Shown in pieces: positions 33,501 through 45,304 of a stretch of 64,000 bases of DNA (its first letter is position 1; every line of letters begins with the position of its first letter). The notes under the pieces are model-generated. The model did no database searches. It saw only the letters and a program-made list of their open reading frames with translations, and was not told the DNA's origin. Both the position numbers and the translations under genes were made by a program. The stretch lies in contig NC_086380.1 in the NCBI RefSeq assembly GCF_036588685.1, positions 30,212,474-30,276,473 on the forward strand. The letters are read 5' to 3'. The DNA is from Mytilus trossulus. Taxonomy: Eukaryota; Mollusca; Bivalvia; Mytilida; Mytilidae.

Positions 33501-35966
33501 TTTTCATTCCGGTATTTTTTTACAGGATACCAATACCAAATCGATTTATACACACCAGATTCTGGTCAAGCCTCAATGACAACTGGTTCCAACTATATAG
33601 ATAATATTAAATTCTTGAATAAGTATGGGCACTCAGGAAATTCCCTCGTATTCAAATACAGTTGTGACGGTGCTCGAATATATTTACTAGAAACAACCAG
33701 CAAGTCGTCAGATCAAGGAGTATATGAAATAGTCTTGTATCCTAAAACACTTCGAGACAAAATTGTTGTGCGCCGAAACAAAAATGGGTCTATTGAAATC
33801 CTCGAAAGCAGCTTCATTTCAGGAGGACTTCTTGAACGTGTTAATTGTCCTAACTTTCATCCAATCTGGATGGCATGGGAAAATGGTTTCTTTAGTCTTG
33901 GAAAAGGGCTTGCTCCTTATGTTAATGAAATCTACAATTGGACAGATCCGGGGCCATTTGTCATAAGTTCAACCGGGATCATGACGTCATATGGTGCTTC
34001 TGGGAACTGGAGAATTTACATTGAAGGTAATCTTGTTAATTTTGCTCGATTTAGTAGAAGTATTTTTCTGAACAGCGTGTTTCATTGAAATAAGATAAAT
34101 CACTGGAAAGGATAATAACACTTGTTTTACGTTTTTCTAGTTTTGAGAACTTTGTTTAAATCCAGACGCTACGTTAATTAGATATCAAGGATTTCAAGCA
34201 GTCCTGAATGTTTTGAGTTTTTGTATTTAATTTGCTTTTTCGCAAAACTTTGGGTTTTTTGAATGGTGAATTTATCTGTCTGTTGTTGGAGACACCAATT
34301 TGTCGCTTAGATTTCTTCGTTTTTATAAAAAAAAAAAAAAAACATCGATATTTTTCTTCTAAAATGACTTTAAATTCGTGAAGCGGTATTTAAAACCGAA
34401 TTTAAAATTTACGAATTTTCTGTTTTTTCTAATATGAAGTCTTCAAGCTTTAAAAAATCTGTCTTGAACATTATTTCATAGAATATTAATCAGCCGTCTT
34501 TTATTCCACCCTGATTTAAAGCTTTGGGTAATTTCAAATCAAGTTATTATCTAAATCAGATATTCAGATCATTAGAAACCGTCAGTTTCTCACTTAAAGA
34601 TAAAACCACGTTTTGTATATTTTTGGAATGTGCTTCAATTATCAAGTATCAATTATCAACTTAGCAATGCATAACGCAATACGTGTTTTGGGATTTAGCC
34701 AATATTGACTAAATGTTTCTCTCTCAAGCAACGGTTCCCTTATGCACATCAACATATTAATTATAATTTCTGACAATTTTGTGGGTTTTGTAGTAGTGGC
34801 TTGGGTTGTTTAAAGGCAGTAAAGAGCGAACATGCACAAAAGTAAAATATATATTGCGATTTGTCAATGCCATAAAATGTAGCAAGGTATATGTAACAAA
34901 TAAGAAATAAAAAGTTGCCAGCAGTGAATCTAAAATCATCATGTTTGTCAAAGAGTCTAGCTTGGTGAAGTCCATTTACAAAAAAAACAAGACACGAAGC
35001 AGACCTTCTAATGTCAGTTATATTTATGATATCAAGTTCACTGGGATATTTGAGATGATAGTTATCATATGAACCTTAATACTCCTCATGTTATAGCAAT
35101 AAAAAATAAACTACAACTGTCATAAAAATAAATCCTTATTGTTTGTTGCGGTTTTTTCTTTGTTATTCTTTTGGTTTTGTTTTTCGTTTTTGTGCCGGTG
35201 GAGTATTTGCAATCAATCTTTTTAAAAATAAAACACTGGATATGAACTTTCAATCTTTTGTAGCGGCGAATCTTTCATATTCACAAATAACACGACAAAA
35301 GACATTAAAGGACTAGGAATAATGAATAGTCCTTAGTCTATACAGTCAAACCTGTATTAAGCAGTCACTCTTGGAAAGTATCAAAAGTGACCGCTCAAGA
35401 GAGGTGACCTTTGAAATGAGGTTCCGAAAACATTAAGATAATCGTTGTTCAAAGTCGAAAAGAAGACACAAACAGATGACCGCTGTCCGCGTTAGACAGG
35501 TAAACGCTGATTTGAGTTAAACTATAGAGAAAAAAAACGTTTGAAAGGGTCTGAAAGTGACCGTGTTTTTTATATTTGTCACTACAAAGTGATCAATTAA
35601 GTTAAAAATGAAGAGTTAAAGATGTATGTATTTGTATGTAATATTCATATTTGTTGTTTAACATATGTTGAACTGACTTACTTAATTTCAGCAACGTTTC
35701 CTGGCAAGTTTGGTACATGCGGTACGTTCGATACAAGAGCAAACATGACTATTTTGGAAGAGTTCACATTAATCAATGAACAACATTGTGGATTTATATG
35801 CTCGAAAAGAGAAGACTGTATGGGGTTTAATTATAATATTGTCAACAAATCTTGTGCCCTTGTATCATCAGGAGAGGTTATACACACAGCTAGTGTTCAT
35901 CATTGGGTTTTCTACACACGTGGCCTACCTGTACAAAATGCTGACCTATATTTGGCTTGCTACTAA
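30564..35966 (+). CDS. Gene B1: secreted Methyltransf_FA-like plus PAN domain protein, 283 aa
   Basis: Three exons: 30564-30639, 33526-34026 and 35692-35966, GT-AG introns in phase 1, 852 nt including the stop. Residues 1-25 are a signal peptide (LGCLILFGIVWVVYIANG). Exon 2 encodes a domain like the farnesoic acid O-methyltransferase domain (Pfam Methyltransf_FA): KYSCDGARIYLL, YEIVLYP, RRNKNGSIEIL, then PIWMAWENGFFSLGKG, YNWTDP and TSYGASGNWRIYIEG. Despite the family name this domain is usually found in secreted or matrix proteins and is not proof of methyltransferase activity. Exon 3 encodes a PAN/apple-type Cys-rich domain (CGFICSKREDCMGFNY, SCALVSSG), suggesting binding to carbohydrate or protein. 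The protein is probably extracellular. Intron 1 is occupied by the 1.7-kb inverted-repeat element at 31,588-33,290. Confidence 0.88.
31710..31750. repeat. Perfect hairpin, 19-bp arms
   Basis: actttaaaccatgttcata, a 3-base loop (agg), then the exact complement. It lies inside the inverted-repeat element and is conserved without change at 49,468-49,508 in copy 2. Confidence 0.95.
32570..33046 (+). repeat. Long copy of the abundant caatcatacc repeat
   Basis: Runs from the gtgtcgggatgtataagtac and ccggccacgtccacttg region through ggttgggatcccgctaacat, gcctgtcccaagtcatgagc and ggccgtacgg to caatcataccacatcttctt and tttttatatt. The fixed T-rich 3' end with variable 5' truncation suggests a retroposed (SINE- or LINE-tail-like) family. 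It is nested in the inverted-repeat element. The 67-codon frame at 32,971 is repeat translation. Confidence 0.85.
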
Positions 35967-38690
35967 TGTATATCATAGTTTTATTGTGCTGTTACATGAC
36001 ATAAAGCTGATAGCATCTGAGCGAGAGTTCAGTAACTGAAGAAGTTCGAATGTTTATAGACATGCATTTTCATTGAATAATATTTTATTTTTATTATATA
36101 TGTCTTTATTCATATTGCATGAGTGTTCATTTGTATTCTATTAAATGTTTCCAATTTCATTAAAATGTTTTTTAGATTTATTTCAGTTTATTATTTCTGA
36201 CTAAAAATGTCATAATTTGGCAAAAGAATGAAATCATTAAAACATTTACATCTCACTGCATACAAAGAACAATTTCCATGACCAAAAACCTACATTGCTT
36301 ACACCCAATTCGAATTTTGGTTGTCTCATTGGCAATCATAGCACATCTTCTTATTTTTATATTTCATTTTGGAATAAAGACAACCAAAATTATCAGGTTA
36401 AGAAGATCCCTCGATATCAGTTTTCAACTAAAACTCTGACTAGTAATGCCTTATATAATACATTGTTTACTTTTGAGTTGAAATAGCTGTTTCAATAAGA
36501 CCTATTTGATGTCTCCGTCATACGAACCGTTGTGAAAAAACAACAAGGACGTAATGATACAACAGCAGTATAAAAAGGTACCAACTATTTCTCAATTGAT
36601 TGATTTCCTCTTTGGCATCCGATAGACTAATCACAGTAGTCGAGTTAATAGGTTGGACTTTAACCCATTTAATGATTAAATTGGAGGTTTTATTTTGTAC
36701 CAGAACAACACTGAAATTGAGATGTGTTCCTTATAAAGGAGATACAATATATATGCGTTGATTCTTTAAAAGGTCGATAATTTCAAATAACCACCTAATT
36801 GTCTTGAAAGATGCAAAGAAACAATAATTAATAAAAAAAAAAGTATACATGCAGTGGATTTAAATCAAATTTACATAGAAAAATAGAATTAAATGCTATT
36901 TCACTATATTGTACTGTAATTTCCATTATATATACATAGAAAAACAAAACTGCCTGCTATTTCAGTATACGCTATTGTCATTTCCATTTGATGATTATGA
37001 ATCATGAATGGATGAATTAAACTTGTTTAATAGTTAATATGAGCTATGTCGGGTAGAAAACAAGCAATATGGTAATAAATATCAATACATCTGTTAACTT
37101 CTTTCGGAATGAAAAATGTCAATGCAAAGTCTGTAACTGTTTGATAATTGAGTTGATATAAGAACCCTACAAAACAGAACCAAATTCATCATTTACTTTG
37201 TATTTAAAGGTTTAAAAAATCAATCAAATTATTATACATTCAATACAAGTATACGTGCAATTGCATAAGATCGATTTATATCCGACACAGCTATTAATAC
37301 GGTGACAAATGAGGTCAATAAAAACATTTAAATTAAATACCTCACGGCTACTTTTGGTCTTATTTCGGAGATAAATAGCATACCCTGTCTCATAGAATGC
37401 CAACGTGGTGTAGATTTTGAAAACTGTGGTCAAGGGTCAAAAGGGAGATTTGCAATGTTCGGACATATAGACAATTTCTCGGTTGTCCACCCTGATAAAT
37501 GAGATTTTTTTCTATATATGAAACCATGCTCTAGGAATACTATATAAATTCTGCTTGTCATGTTAATGGCTGTGAGATTACTGATGTATAACCTCGCTTC
37601 CAACATGTAGAAAAAAATCTTTATCTATGGAAGTCGTCAAGAAAGAAAAAAATAGACATACTTAATATTTAACTATGCAATACTATATGAATACATAAAA
37701 AGATGTTTTTGAAAAAGTTTTGTTAAAATGCCACAAAGAACAGAGGAGAAATAAGTGCTGTTAAGTTAACATCCGGTCCATAATTTACTGATAACATTAT
37801 GTAATTCATTACTGATTATTTAAACCCAAACAAATGTTGGAACTATAAAAAAAAATTGTCTTCATGCATAAATGTCAGTATGAACATTTTATAGTATTTT
37901 AAGTTTTTGTGATGTTAATTGGTCAATCAGTACAAGAGCAAAAGCATATTGAGAACTTTTGTCCCCCCTCTTTTTTTATAAAACAAGACAAACAATGGCA
38001 TATTGGCAAACTTCACCAGGATATAACGCTACAACAGAAGCTGTGTAGGTTTATAAAAAAATAAAAATCACAAAAATACTGAACTCCGAGAAAAATTCAA
38101 TAAGAAAGTCCCTAATCACATGGCAAAATCATACTCTTACACTAGACATCGATAAGCACGTTCATTTGAAAAGGTTACGGAAAATTAAGTAAAACATATG
38201 GGTGGATGCATGGCATGTCATACTTCCGATAGAAATATTCTATACAAATTTTTTATTTTTTTTTTTTATCTCCAGTTGGTTTGTAAGCGCACCAACAACT
38301 TCAAGGTCCGACACCACTGCCAGTTTTTTTCGTTTTGTTTTGGTTTGTTTTGGTTTGTTTTGGTTTGTTGTTTATTTTGTTTTTTGAGAGAGCGAGACCC
38401 AACCATATCAAATCGGAGGCCACTAACAGCAGAAAACTTGAAATATTCGGCATTGAGATAAACAGTTCAATCAACATCTTTATCGTAGCGATCTTCTAAA
38501 ACAATCGAATGAGTTAGCCGATTTCTACAATCATCACTGCCCTGACAACAACAAATGATGATGCACGACAAATTCTGCATGTAGCATACGCAGATTTGCT
38601 ACAAGTAGAATAGCCTTCACATATCAAACAAGGTCCAAAGGACATTGGGTTCAACATACTAGCATTGTGTAACTTTAGAGCAATTCTCAC
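35967..38690. other. Gene-free stretch downstream of B1
   Basis: Noncoding in both copies. It holds a short caatcatagc repeat fragment at about 36,310-36,365. About 36,715-37,010 shares aaaggagatacaatatat, tttcaaataac and a matching order of short blocks with 29,190-29,430. About 38,325-38,385 is a (ttttggtttg)n simple repeat. The 87-codon frame at 38,198-38,461 runs through that simple repeat and is not a gene. Confidence 0.5.
38325..38385. repeat. (ttttggtttg)n simple repeat
   Basis: Tandem tttggtttgttttggtttg, equivalent to about 56,975-57,030 in copy 2. The two copies differ slightly in length and interruptions. Confidence 0.85.
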
Positions 38691-38912
38691 TACTGTAAAC
38701 CAACTTATTTTCGCGGATACTTTATTTCGCGTTTTCCTCTTTCTAGTCATCTTCACGCCTATTTAAATTCGCGATTTTCTAATTTACTTGATGTAGTTTG
38801 GTAAGGATAGATCCAAGATTTATATATTCGCGACGACTTCTTTACGCGTTATTTTTCTACTCGCGAAAGTCGCGAAAATAAATCGCTCGCGAAAATAAGT
38901 TGGTTTACAGTA
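38691..38912. mobile_element. MITE with TTATTTTCGCG-type ends, copy 1
   Basis: Flanked by TA, with ends ctgtaaaccaacttattttc followed by gcgg at the left and the complement (cgcgaaaataagttggttta, cag) at the right. The interior has many short CG-containing inverted blocks (ttcgcg, cgcgaa). It has the same architecture and the same inner TTATTTTCGCGG as the element in opsin intron 4, with different outermost bases. Present in both duplication copies, hence older than the duplication. Confidence 0.88.
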
Positions 38913-40595
38913 TCCATATTTCAAAGGAGATCTAGGTGGTGGTTTGGCGATCTAAGCATTCATCCGGAGGTACACCCGAAGTAGTCTCACGAAGTAAGCA
39001 CCCTAAGAAAAGGCCGACTTAAATTTTGAGTTTCGAGCATTACTTCTTGGATCATATTGATTCTAGATGAATCGACTTTTCACTTCAACAGATATTTCAA
39101 TAATAAAACCAGTTAGATTGGTCCGATTAACGAAGACGTGTCGCATCCTGTAAGAGCGGGAGCAGCTGGTGATGTGCAAGACATCAGTGGTCTAATAACT
39201 AGAATAGGTTGCATATGCCGTGTACAGGTAAAAACCATCTTGTGTCTTTGGTTGAAGAAACGCTTCCAGTCTGAAACCACAAGTCATCATGTTTGACATC
39301 TGAGGAAAAGACCTTGTTAGAAATAAAACGTAAGTGTCTTCATTTTAATATAATGCAACCCCTGGAATAACTTTTTACCATATGTGCATTATCAAACAGA
39401 TCTAGAGGCGGCAAAATTATTCTTATATCTGCCTCTTCCGTCATTTACAGATCCTGCATAACACTGCTTTACAATCTATAGATTTTGAAAAGATCTCGCT
39501 AAGAATATTTCGTCATGTTCTTGCAAATCAAAATCGTTGTAGTGCGAGAGTACATAGTCATCACATATCTTATCAACCCCGGTTTATTTTCAGGTGCACA
39601 ACGAATTTTTTTTAAATCTCCAATTGATCTGCATTCAAATTTGATGCATTCACGGTTTCCGTTCTACTCCTTATTCTTTCCATTTTACTCCTTATTCTTT
39701 CTGCTGATTTGTAGGACCTTCCACATCATATCGACCAAGCACGTCTATGACACACCTTAAGTTTTCAAAACATGTTATTATGGTTTTAAAGGCGTCCTCG
39801 ACCAAATCTCAATATGTTGTACCTTTTTACATAAAGACTTTGTACAATACCAATACCATCTCTAACCACGAATTAATTGGATTTTATTACAGGGATATCA
39901 CACACTCAGCTAAAGGTAAATATTTCCATCCAGTATAAAATAAGAGTGCATTCTTATCATTTTCCATATGAACATAATTGTCATCTTCTGACGGAAATAG
40001 ATAGAAATAATTTGAAATTTAGAACGTTCGTAAACTTCTTTTCACAATTTTTTCCGCATCATGAAGGATCTGGAAAAAAGAAACAAAATGTAACTAGCAC
40101 ACTATACGACAAAAATAATGTTTTTTTTAACAAACTGATCATTATGTAGACTTTGTATTAGTTTTTTGAAAGCACCATTGTGTTCCGACTGATTGAAGCA
40201 TCATTATTTATTTCACCCAGTAGTTAACAATGCATGCTGAATGATGCGTCACCTTGTCCTTCAAGTGTTTTGTGGAGATTAAACTCACCACTGGATAGCC
40301 TGTCTTGAAATTTGCTTCATCTTAAACATAATCGGCATGCTCAAATGACTCGACATGCCTTAATTTCTTAGCTCGTTGTATGACTTTTGTCTACAGAATA
40401 AACATTTGGACCAGTATAATGGTAATGTCATGCATCGTGTTTTAACGAAAGCTGATTCATGTTCACACGCATTGGGTTTTCCCTAATTCAAATGTATCAA
40501 AATGTATTCTTCTTGTACATGTAAAGGCTTTATATCACGACCTTAGCTTCTTCACTTGTTCCTATATAATGGAATTAGCACTGCCCATAATTTTC
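38913..40595. other. Right end of duplication copy 1, no recognised gene
   Basis: Several 60-90 codon frames (39,515-40,149) are partly shared with copy 2 simply because the DNA is, and none has a recognisable domain or splice structure. About 39,195-39,638 is missing from copy 2 (junction near 57,882). Confidence 0.45.
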
Positions 40596-40624
40596 ACATC
40601 AGTCACAACGAATCAGACATATCA

Positions 40625-43072
40625 AAAGATCTGATAGTACTCGCTGTTTTTACTACCCTTTTCAAAGCCAATAAAAACTTCAAAGAATCATTTATCTAAG
40701 ACAGCGCATACCCATCATTCAATTGACTGAGTGTAGAGACGTTATAGAAAAAAAAAACATGAGCTTGTACATTGCCCAAAATATTGGCATCGACAGATCG
40801 TAGAACCGTGATTGTTCATTTATGTGTAACAATAATATTAAGTACGATTCCAATTAAGCGCTAAAAATGTATTATACCAATAAAAACAAAGGATCATATG
40901 TTTACTCGAATTGTATTTTAATTTCCAGGCTCGGTTTACAGAATCACCGAAAAATTTAAGATATGCTATTGCGTTTTAGATATGTTTACCAGTACTTTCT
41001 CACCAAATACTCTAATTACGGGGTTAATGAATCCCATATTGGAAAAAAGCGACCGAAAATTCGTTATCATTATTTAGGAAAATGTTCATAGCAGTTTTTT
41101 TCCATAGCTCTGTATTATGTTATCGTCGTACGATCTTTTTGATACAGAACCAAAGTTAACCTATTTCAATAGGTTTCAATGACTCTATAAGAAAACAATT
41201 AAATGAAAAAATTAATGAGTAAACAAAAAGACAGTCCTGTCATTAATTCGGTACAATAAGTTCACTTTATACAGAACTTTAAGAAGTTTTAAGAAGTATG
41301 AGTTTTTTCTGTGAAGAGATTTAACAGCAAATCGTTCATAATCTGTATACTTCTAAATCATTTATAAGTCTAATACTAATAGTCTATGCATAACCAGTAG
41401 TATTCAGAAGATTAAATGGGCAAGTATACTTGTATATCTTGTTTTACATTGTCTTATCGGGGCCTTTTATATCTGACTAAATGCGGTATGGGCTTTGCTC
41501 ATTGTTCAAGGCCGTACGGTGACCTATAATTGTTAATGTTTGTGTCATTCTGGTCTTTTGTGGATAGTTGTCTCATTGGCAATCATACCACAACTTCTTT
41601 TTTATATCATCATAGATGCCATAACTAAAATAGAAAACGCCAGAAGCGCGTTTAAAAGATAAAAACAAAGACTCGATACTGTACCTAGTTGAAGGGCATT
41701 GAATATCCACAATTGCGAAAGGTTTTGACAAGTACATTGACCTATAATGGTTTACTTTCACAAATTTTTACTTGAATGGAGAAATGTCTCGTTGGTACTC
41801 ATACCACATCTTCTTATATCTACAGCTATGGTGATTTAATATTTCCTTTGTTAGAAAATGATCAAGTATTTCGAAAAATTCAGTTTTGTCGGCAGTTGAT
41901 TCATAATTATGTCCATTTCATTAATACTTCACGTCGACAAATCAGTACAGACTACACTAAGTGGAGTATCCAGTCGGAAAGCTTGTCATAAAGTTATTAG
42001 GTAATATAAATATTATCCGAACACACCAACTCTGTTGTTATGACTCTTTAAAAAGTCATTTAATTGGCCGATATATTTCATTTTTCAGTACTATGTATAT
42101 TCAATATTATGGAATCAATCTCTATCCGAAATATATAGAAATAATAGAATAAGAATAAACTCATCATAGAAACTTAGTTATTATTTACGTATAGGAAGCT
42201 AGATGATGAATCCTATTTTGCCTTTGTACGTTGTCCTATACTGGAGCCTTTTATATCTTAACTCACGGTATATTCATCAATAAATGTTTAAAATCTAGGT
42301 CATTTGGACTGATGTGGACATTTGTCTCCTTGACAATAATACCACATTTAATTTCGTATTTAATAGCTGGAAGAATTTTAGAATCATAGCTACTAAGCTC
42401 GAAACAACAATACGAAAAGGGGATACCGAAAATGAAAAACCTATTACAATTCAAATTTGTTCAATGATATACCTTGAATATTTGTATTGATTAGAGACTA
42501 TCGTTTTTTTTTCACACGAAACGGTGTTAGAATCTCTATATATATATACATCCAACGCCTTAGCATCACATGTTTGTGAAAGACATCTAATGAGTGGGTA
42601 AAGGAATATACTTCTGATACATATAAGATATATATAACTATCGGTAATAATTTGAATGGAGAATCACAGTAGTACATTACAGCCATTATAATGATAATAA
42701 GAAATTGTTTTTGAATGTAACACTACCAATATATCTTAGTTGCCATTAAAGTGGGAGGTTTGGCAGGCCACACAACCAGGTTCAACCCACCATTTTTATT
42801 TAAATACGCCCTGTACTAATTCAGTGAAATGGCAATTGTTATAATATAGTTCGTTTCTGTGTGCATTACATGTTAATGTTGTGTTTCTGTTGTGTCGTAG
42901 TTCTCTTATATTTAATGCGTTTCCCTCAGTTTTATTTTGTAACCCGGATTTGTTTTTTTCTCTATCGATTTATGAATTTCGAACAGCCGTATACTACTGT
43001 TGTCTTTATTTCTATGTATGGACATTGCTTTTTTTTGGGCATATATACAAAAAAAAAGAAAAACGTTTATTT
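40625..43072. other. Left part of duplication copy 2, no gene
   Basis: The diverged counterpart of 23,107-25,138. Near 42,745-43,020 it carries dispersed repeat sequence (gtgggaggtttggcaggcca, tttccctcagttttattttg) not matched at the same place in copy 1. Short frames at 41,776, 42,861 and 42,881 run through repeats. Confidence 0.5.
41437..41606 (+). repeat. caatcatacc repeat inserted in copy 2 only
   Basis: Runs from cttgttttacattgtcttat through ggccgtacggtgacctataa to caatcataccacaacttctt and tttttatat. In copy 1 the same place (about 24,044) reads directly from atact to catcatagat with no such insert, so this copy arrived after the duplication, or was lost from copy 1. Confidence 0.75.
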
Positions 43073-43686
43073 TCATTTTGAACAAACAACACATGTTAAG
43101 AATGCGTTATCCTTATACGGTGGACACCTCAGTGTCCCACAAACAGCTTTAACAGCGACAAATAACTTTCCATCTTCGTTGGCTTGTCCGCCTTCTAAGG
43201 AGACAGGACTGTAATCAACACAAACATATTCAAAGGCTGCAACAATTCCATGTCCGTCATCGCCTCCAGCATCGAGCTTTCCATAATATTCTCGTTTCCA
43301 TGTCCACGGGCATTGCGGTTTCCCTGGTATCATCAGAATAGATGACGTTTCGGTAGCTCTACATACAGCGCATGGGACATCCTTCTGAAAAATGTTGGGA
43401 CCGAAATAATTATCTTCCTACTCTGCGCCATACATAGTACTCATATGACCATATGGACTCATAGATACGTCTCCATTATAAAAGTCTGGATCGTGTGGTA
43501 GGCATACATAATTTACTGCTGCTCCGTCCTGGGCAAATGGACCTCCTCCAGCAAACCCTGAGAACATGAGAGGTATGTGAAACAGAATTTAAAGTCAGTT
43601 TATTTAGAAATAAACTTTATAAAACATGTGACATACGTGTGACAATATATAACGTCAGTTTAAAAGAAAATAAAAAATATCTTTAA

Positions 43687-43845
43687 GGTGGTACCCAACA
43701 CCATCACTAAAATAAATTTGGCTCGTTTAATTTTCATAAAATTTTGACAAAAAAATTAACTGGTTATATAGCAGTTTGACAAACACTAATTTTGATCATG
43801 GAGAACACAACTAATTAAAACGTTCACCTGATTTTGGTACCACCC
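43687..43845. mobile_element. 159-bp MITE with TAA target duplication (A2 intron 2)
   Basis: Ends ggtggtaccc / ggtaccaccc form the inverted repeat tips. TAA lies directly on both sides (43,684-43,686 and 43,846-43,848). The same place in copy 1 (about 25,755) has an uninterrupted ctttaatatt, a clean empty site. A 3-bp TAA duplication and short tips fit a PIF/Harbinger-type MITE. It inserted after the tandem duplication. Confidence 0.9.
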
Positions 43846-44774
43846 TAATATTATTTATAAAAATACCACTAGTCGATTGCATCATTGAATTTTAATTTAC
43901 ACAATACTTTAATGATTAAAGTAAGATATAGTTTATACGAAAAACAACGTCGGCCTACATTTATAGATGATTTTTTCTCTTTTTTCACCACCGTTTAACA
44001 GCTTATAATACTGTTATAATGATACGTAAGTTTTAAAATAAAAAAAATAAAAAACGTTTATAATGTTTGTCTGTCACCTGATCATAAAGATTTGATGTAC
44101 CTTAGTTATACCTCCTTTACATCAAACCGTGTTTCCTTAACTGTGATACACTTCATGTTTGTTTGAAAGGGAACATAGTTAATCAACAAACCACACGAAC
44201 TACTCTTATTCATGGTCAGTTTATAATTTTTCGGGTTACTGACCCTCTTAAAATTAAATGAGTTAACGTAAATAAAAGTCTATTGTTTATTTTTAAAAAT
44301 TTAGTAGAGACACAATTAGTCTTATTACCTTCATATACTAATTCCGTGCCATTTACTGTACAGTCCTTTCTCCCCCATCGTGTATAAATCGCACCAGCTG
44401 CTTCTGAAAATACAGATACAACAGATATCAACATTTTTCATTCAAAAACGAGTTTGACATAATTGATGACGGCTAGTGATACAAGTCAATGAATGATTAC
44501 TTATACATGATCACTATTAGTATCTTTCTACTTGTGAAATTGGCTTCTAAGTTAATGATAAAAAAACAGACGTCTTATGTGTCATCAATTTTACGAAAAA
44601 GCACAACATTCGTGTTATCGTGCTGTAAATATCCACATACCTTAATTATTAAGATTCTATTGACTCTTTTGTACTCAAAATTATCAGTCAAAAAGTGTTC
44701 TACCGTGATAACCAGTCATTCAGCTTACAATTGTAACCCAAATTATTAAATGCATACGGAATGGTATTGCCATT

Positions 44775-44873
44775 GTTGGAGGCTGCACGGTTGCCTATTA
44801 TTGCTTACAGCCACTTCATGTGCACTTTGGGAATAGTTGTTTGTCTCATTGGCAATCATACTACTTATCTTTG
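44775..44873 (+). repeat. Short caatcatacc repeat fragment (copy 2)
   Basis: Counterpart of 27,010-27,110: ggctgcacggttgcctatta, gtttgtctcattggcaatca, tactacttatcttt. Confidence 0.7.
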
Positions 44874-45304
44874 TTTGTGTGATGTATAAATATAGTGTTT
44901 TACCTAAACGTCGGAACTATCTTGTTGTGAATCTGTACTTTCTAACCGTGGCAGCATTAGTGATTTTACCAATTGTTCTTTGAAATACTTTAATTGAATT
45001 CATACAAAAGTTGGTAAACCGTTTAATATACAGACGATTTAACTAGAGTTCCATTACACAAACAAACAAACAAACAAACAAAGTCTATTACTACTATACC
45101 TTTTGCAGATAACAAAGACAACAGCGATTGAATCTGGTTCTGTTGTCCTTGAACAGTCTGCTTCAGAGTGTCAACATCATTAACCAGTTGTTGAATGTCA
45201 ATGTCATCAACTAGGAGTCTTTTGCTCTTTGTATTTCCATAACAAGTCACAATGACACAGGACAAAATTAAACATATGTTGACGATACTCTTACTTTGGC
45301 ACAT

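Larger units (their letters stand above)
23107..40595. repeat. Tandem segmental duplication, copy 1
   Basis: A 17,489-bp unit repeated directly at 40,625-58,845. Homology begins at agatctgatagtactcgc (about 23,109) and ends at gcactgcccataattttc (40,595). It carries the divergent gene pair A1 (-) and B1 (+). Similarity to copy 2 is uneven by eye: low with many indels from 23.1 to 25.1 kb, high from 26.0 to 31 kb, intermediate after 33.5 kb. Confidence 0.95.
43073..45304 (-). pseudogene. Gene A2: copy of A1 with an in-frame stop at codon 140
   Basis: Same three-exon structure as A1 on the minus strand: 45304-45100, 44403-44329 and 43557-43073, with identical exon lengths and intact splice sites. 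The signal peptide and coiled coil are essentially unchanged. In exon 3, codon 140 (Tyr, TAC, in A1, within YGAEYE) is TAG at 43,418-43,420, which removes the last 115 residues, including CAVC, CGTLRCPPY and CVVCSK. The rest of the frame downstream is still open to the normal end (TGA at 43,073), so the lesion looks recent. Other changes include Gly to Val in the CTGNGT segment of exon 2. A sequencing error is possible. A truncated secreted coiled-coil product is conceivable but unlikely to fold as the family does. Confidence 0.85.

Noticed and set aside
38198-38461. Cys/Phe-rich 87-codon frame and its copy 2 counterpart at 56,853
   Set aside because: Runs through a (ttttggtttg)n simple repeat; the reading frame differs between copies.
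38514-38756. 80-codon reverse frame at the edge of a MITE
   Set aside because: Half of it is MITE sequence. The rest could be a decayed coding fragment, but no family could be named and copy 2 differs freely.
39877-40149. 90-codon frame near the end of copy 1
   Set aside because: No domain, no plausible exon borders, and low-complexity runs inside.
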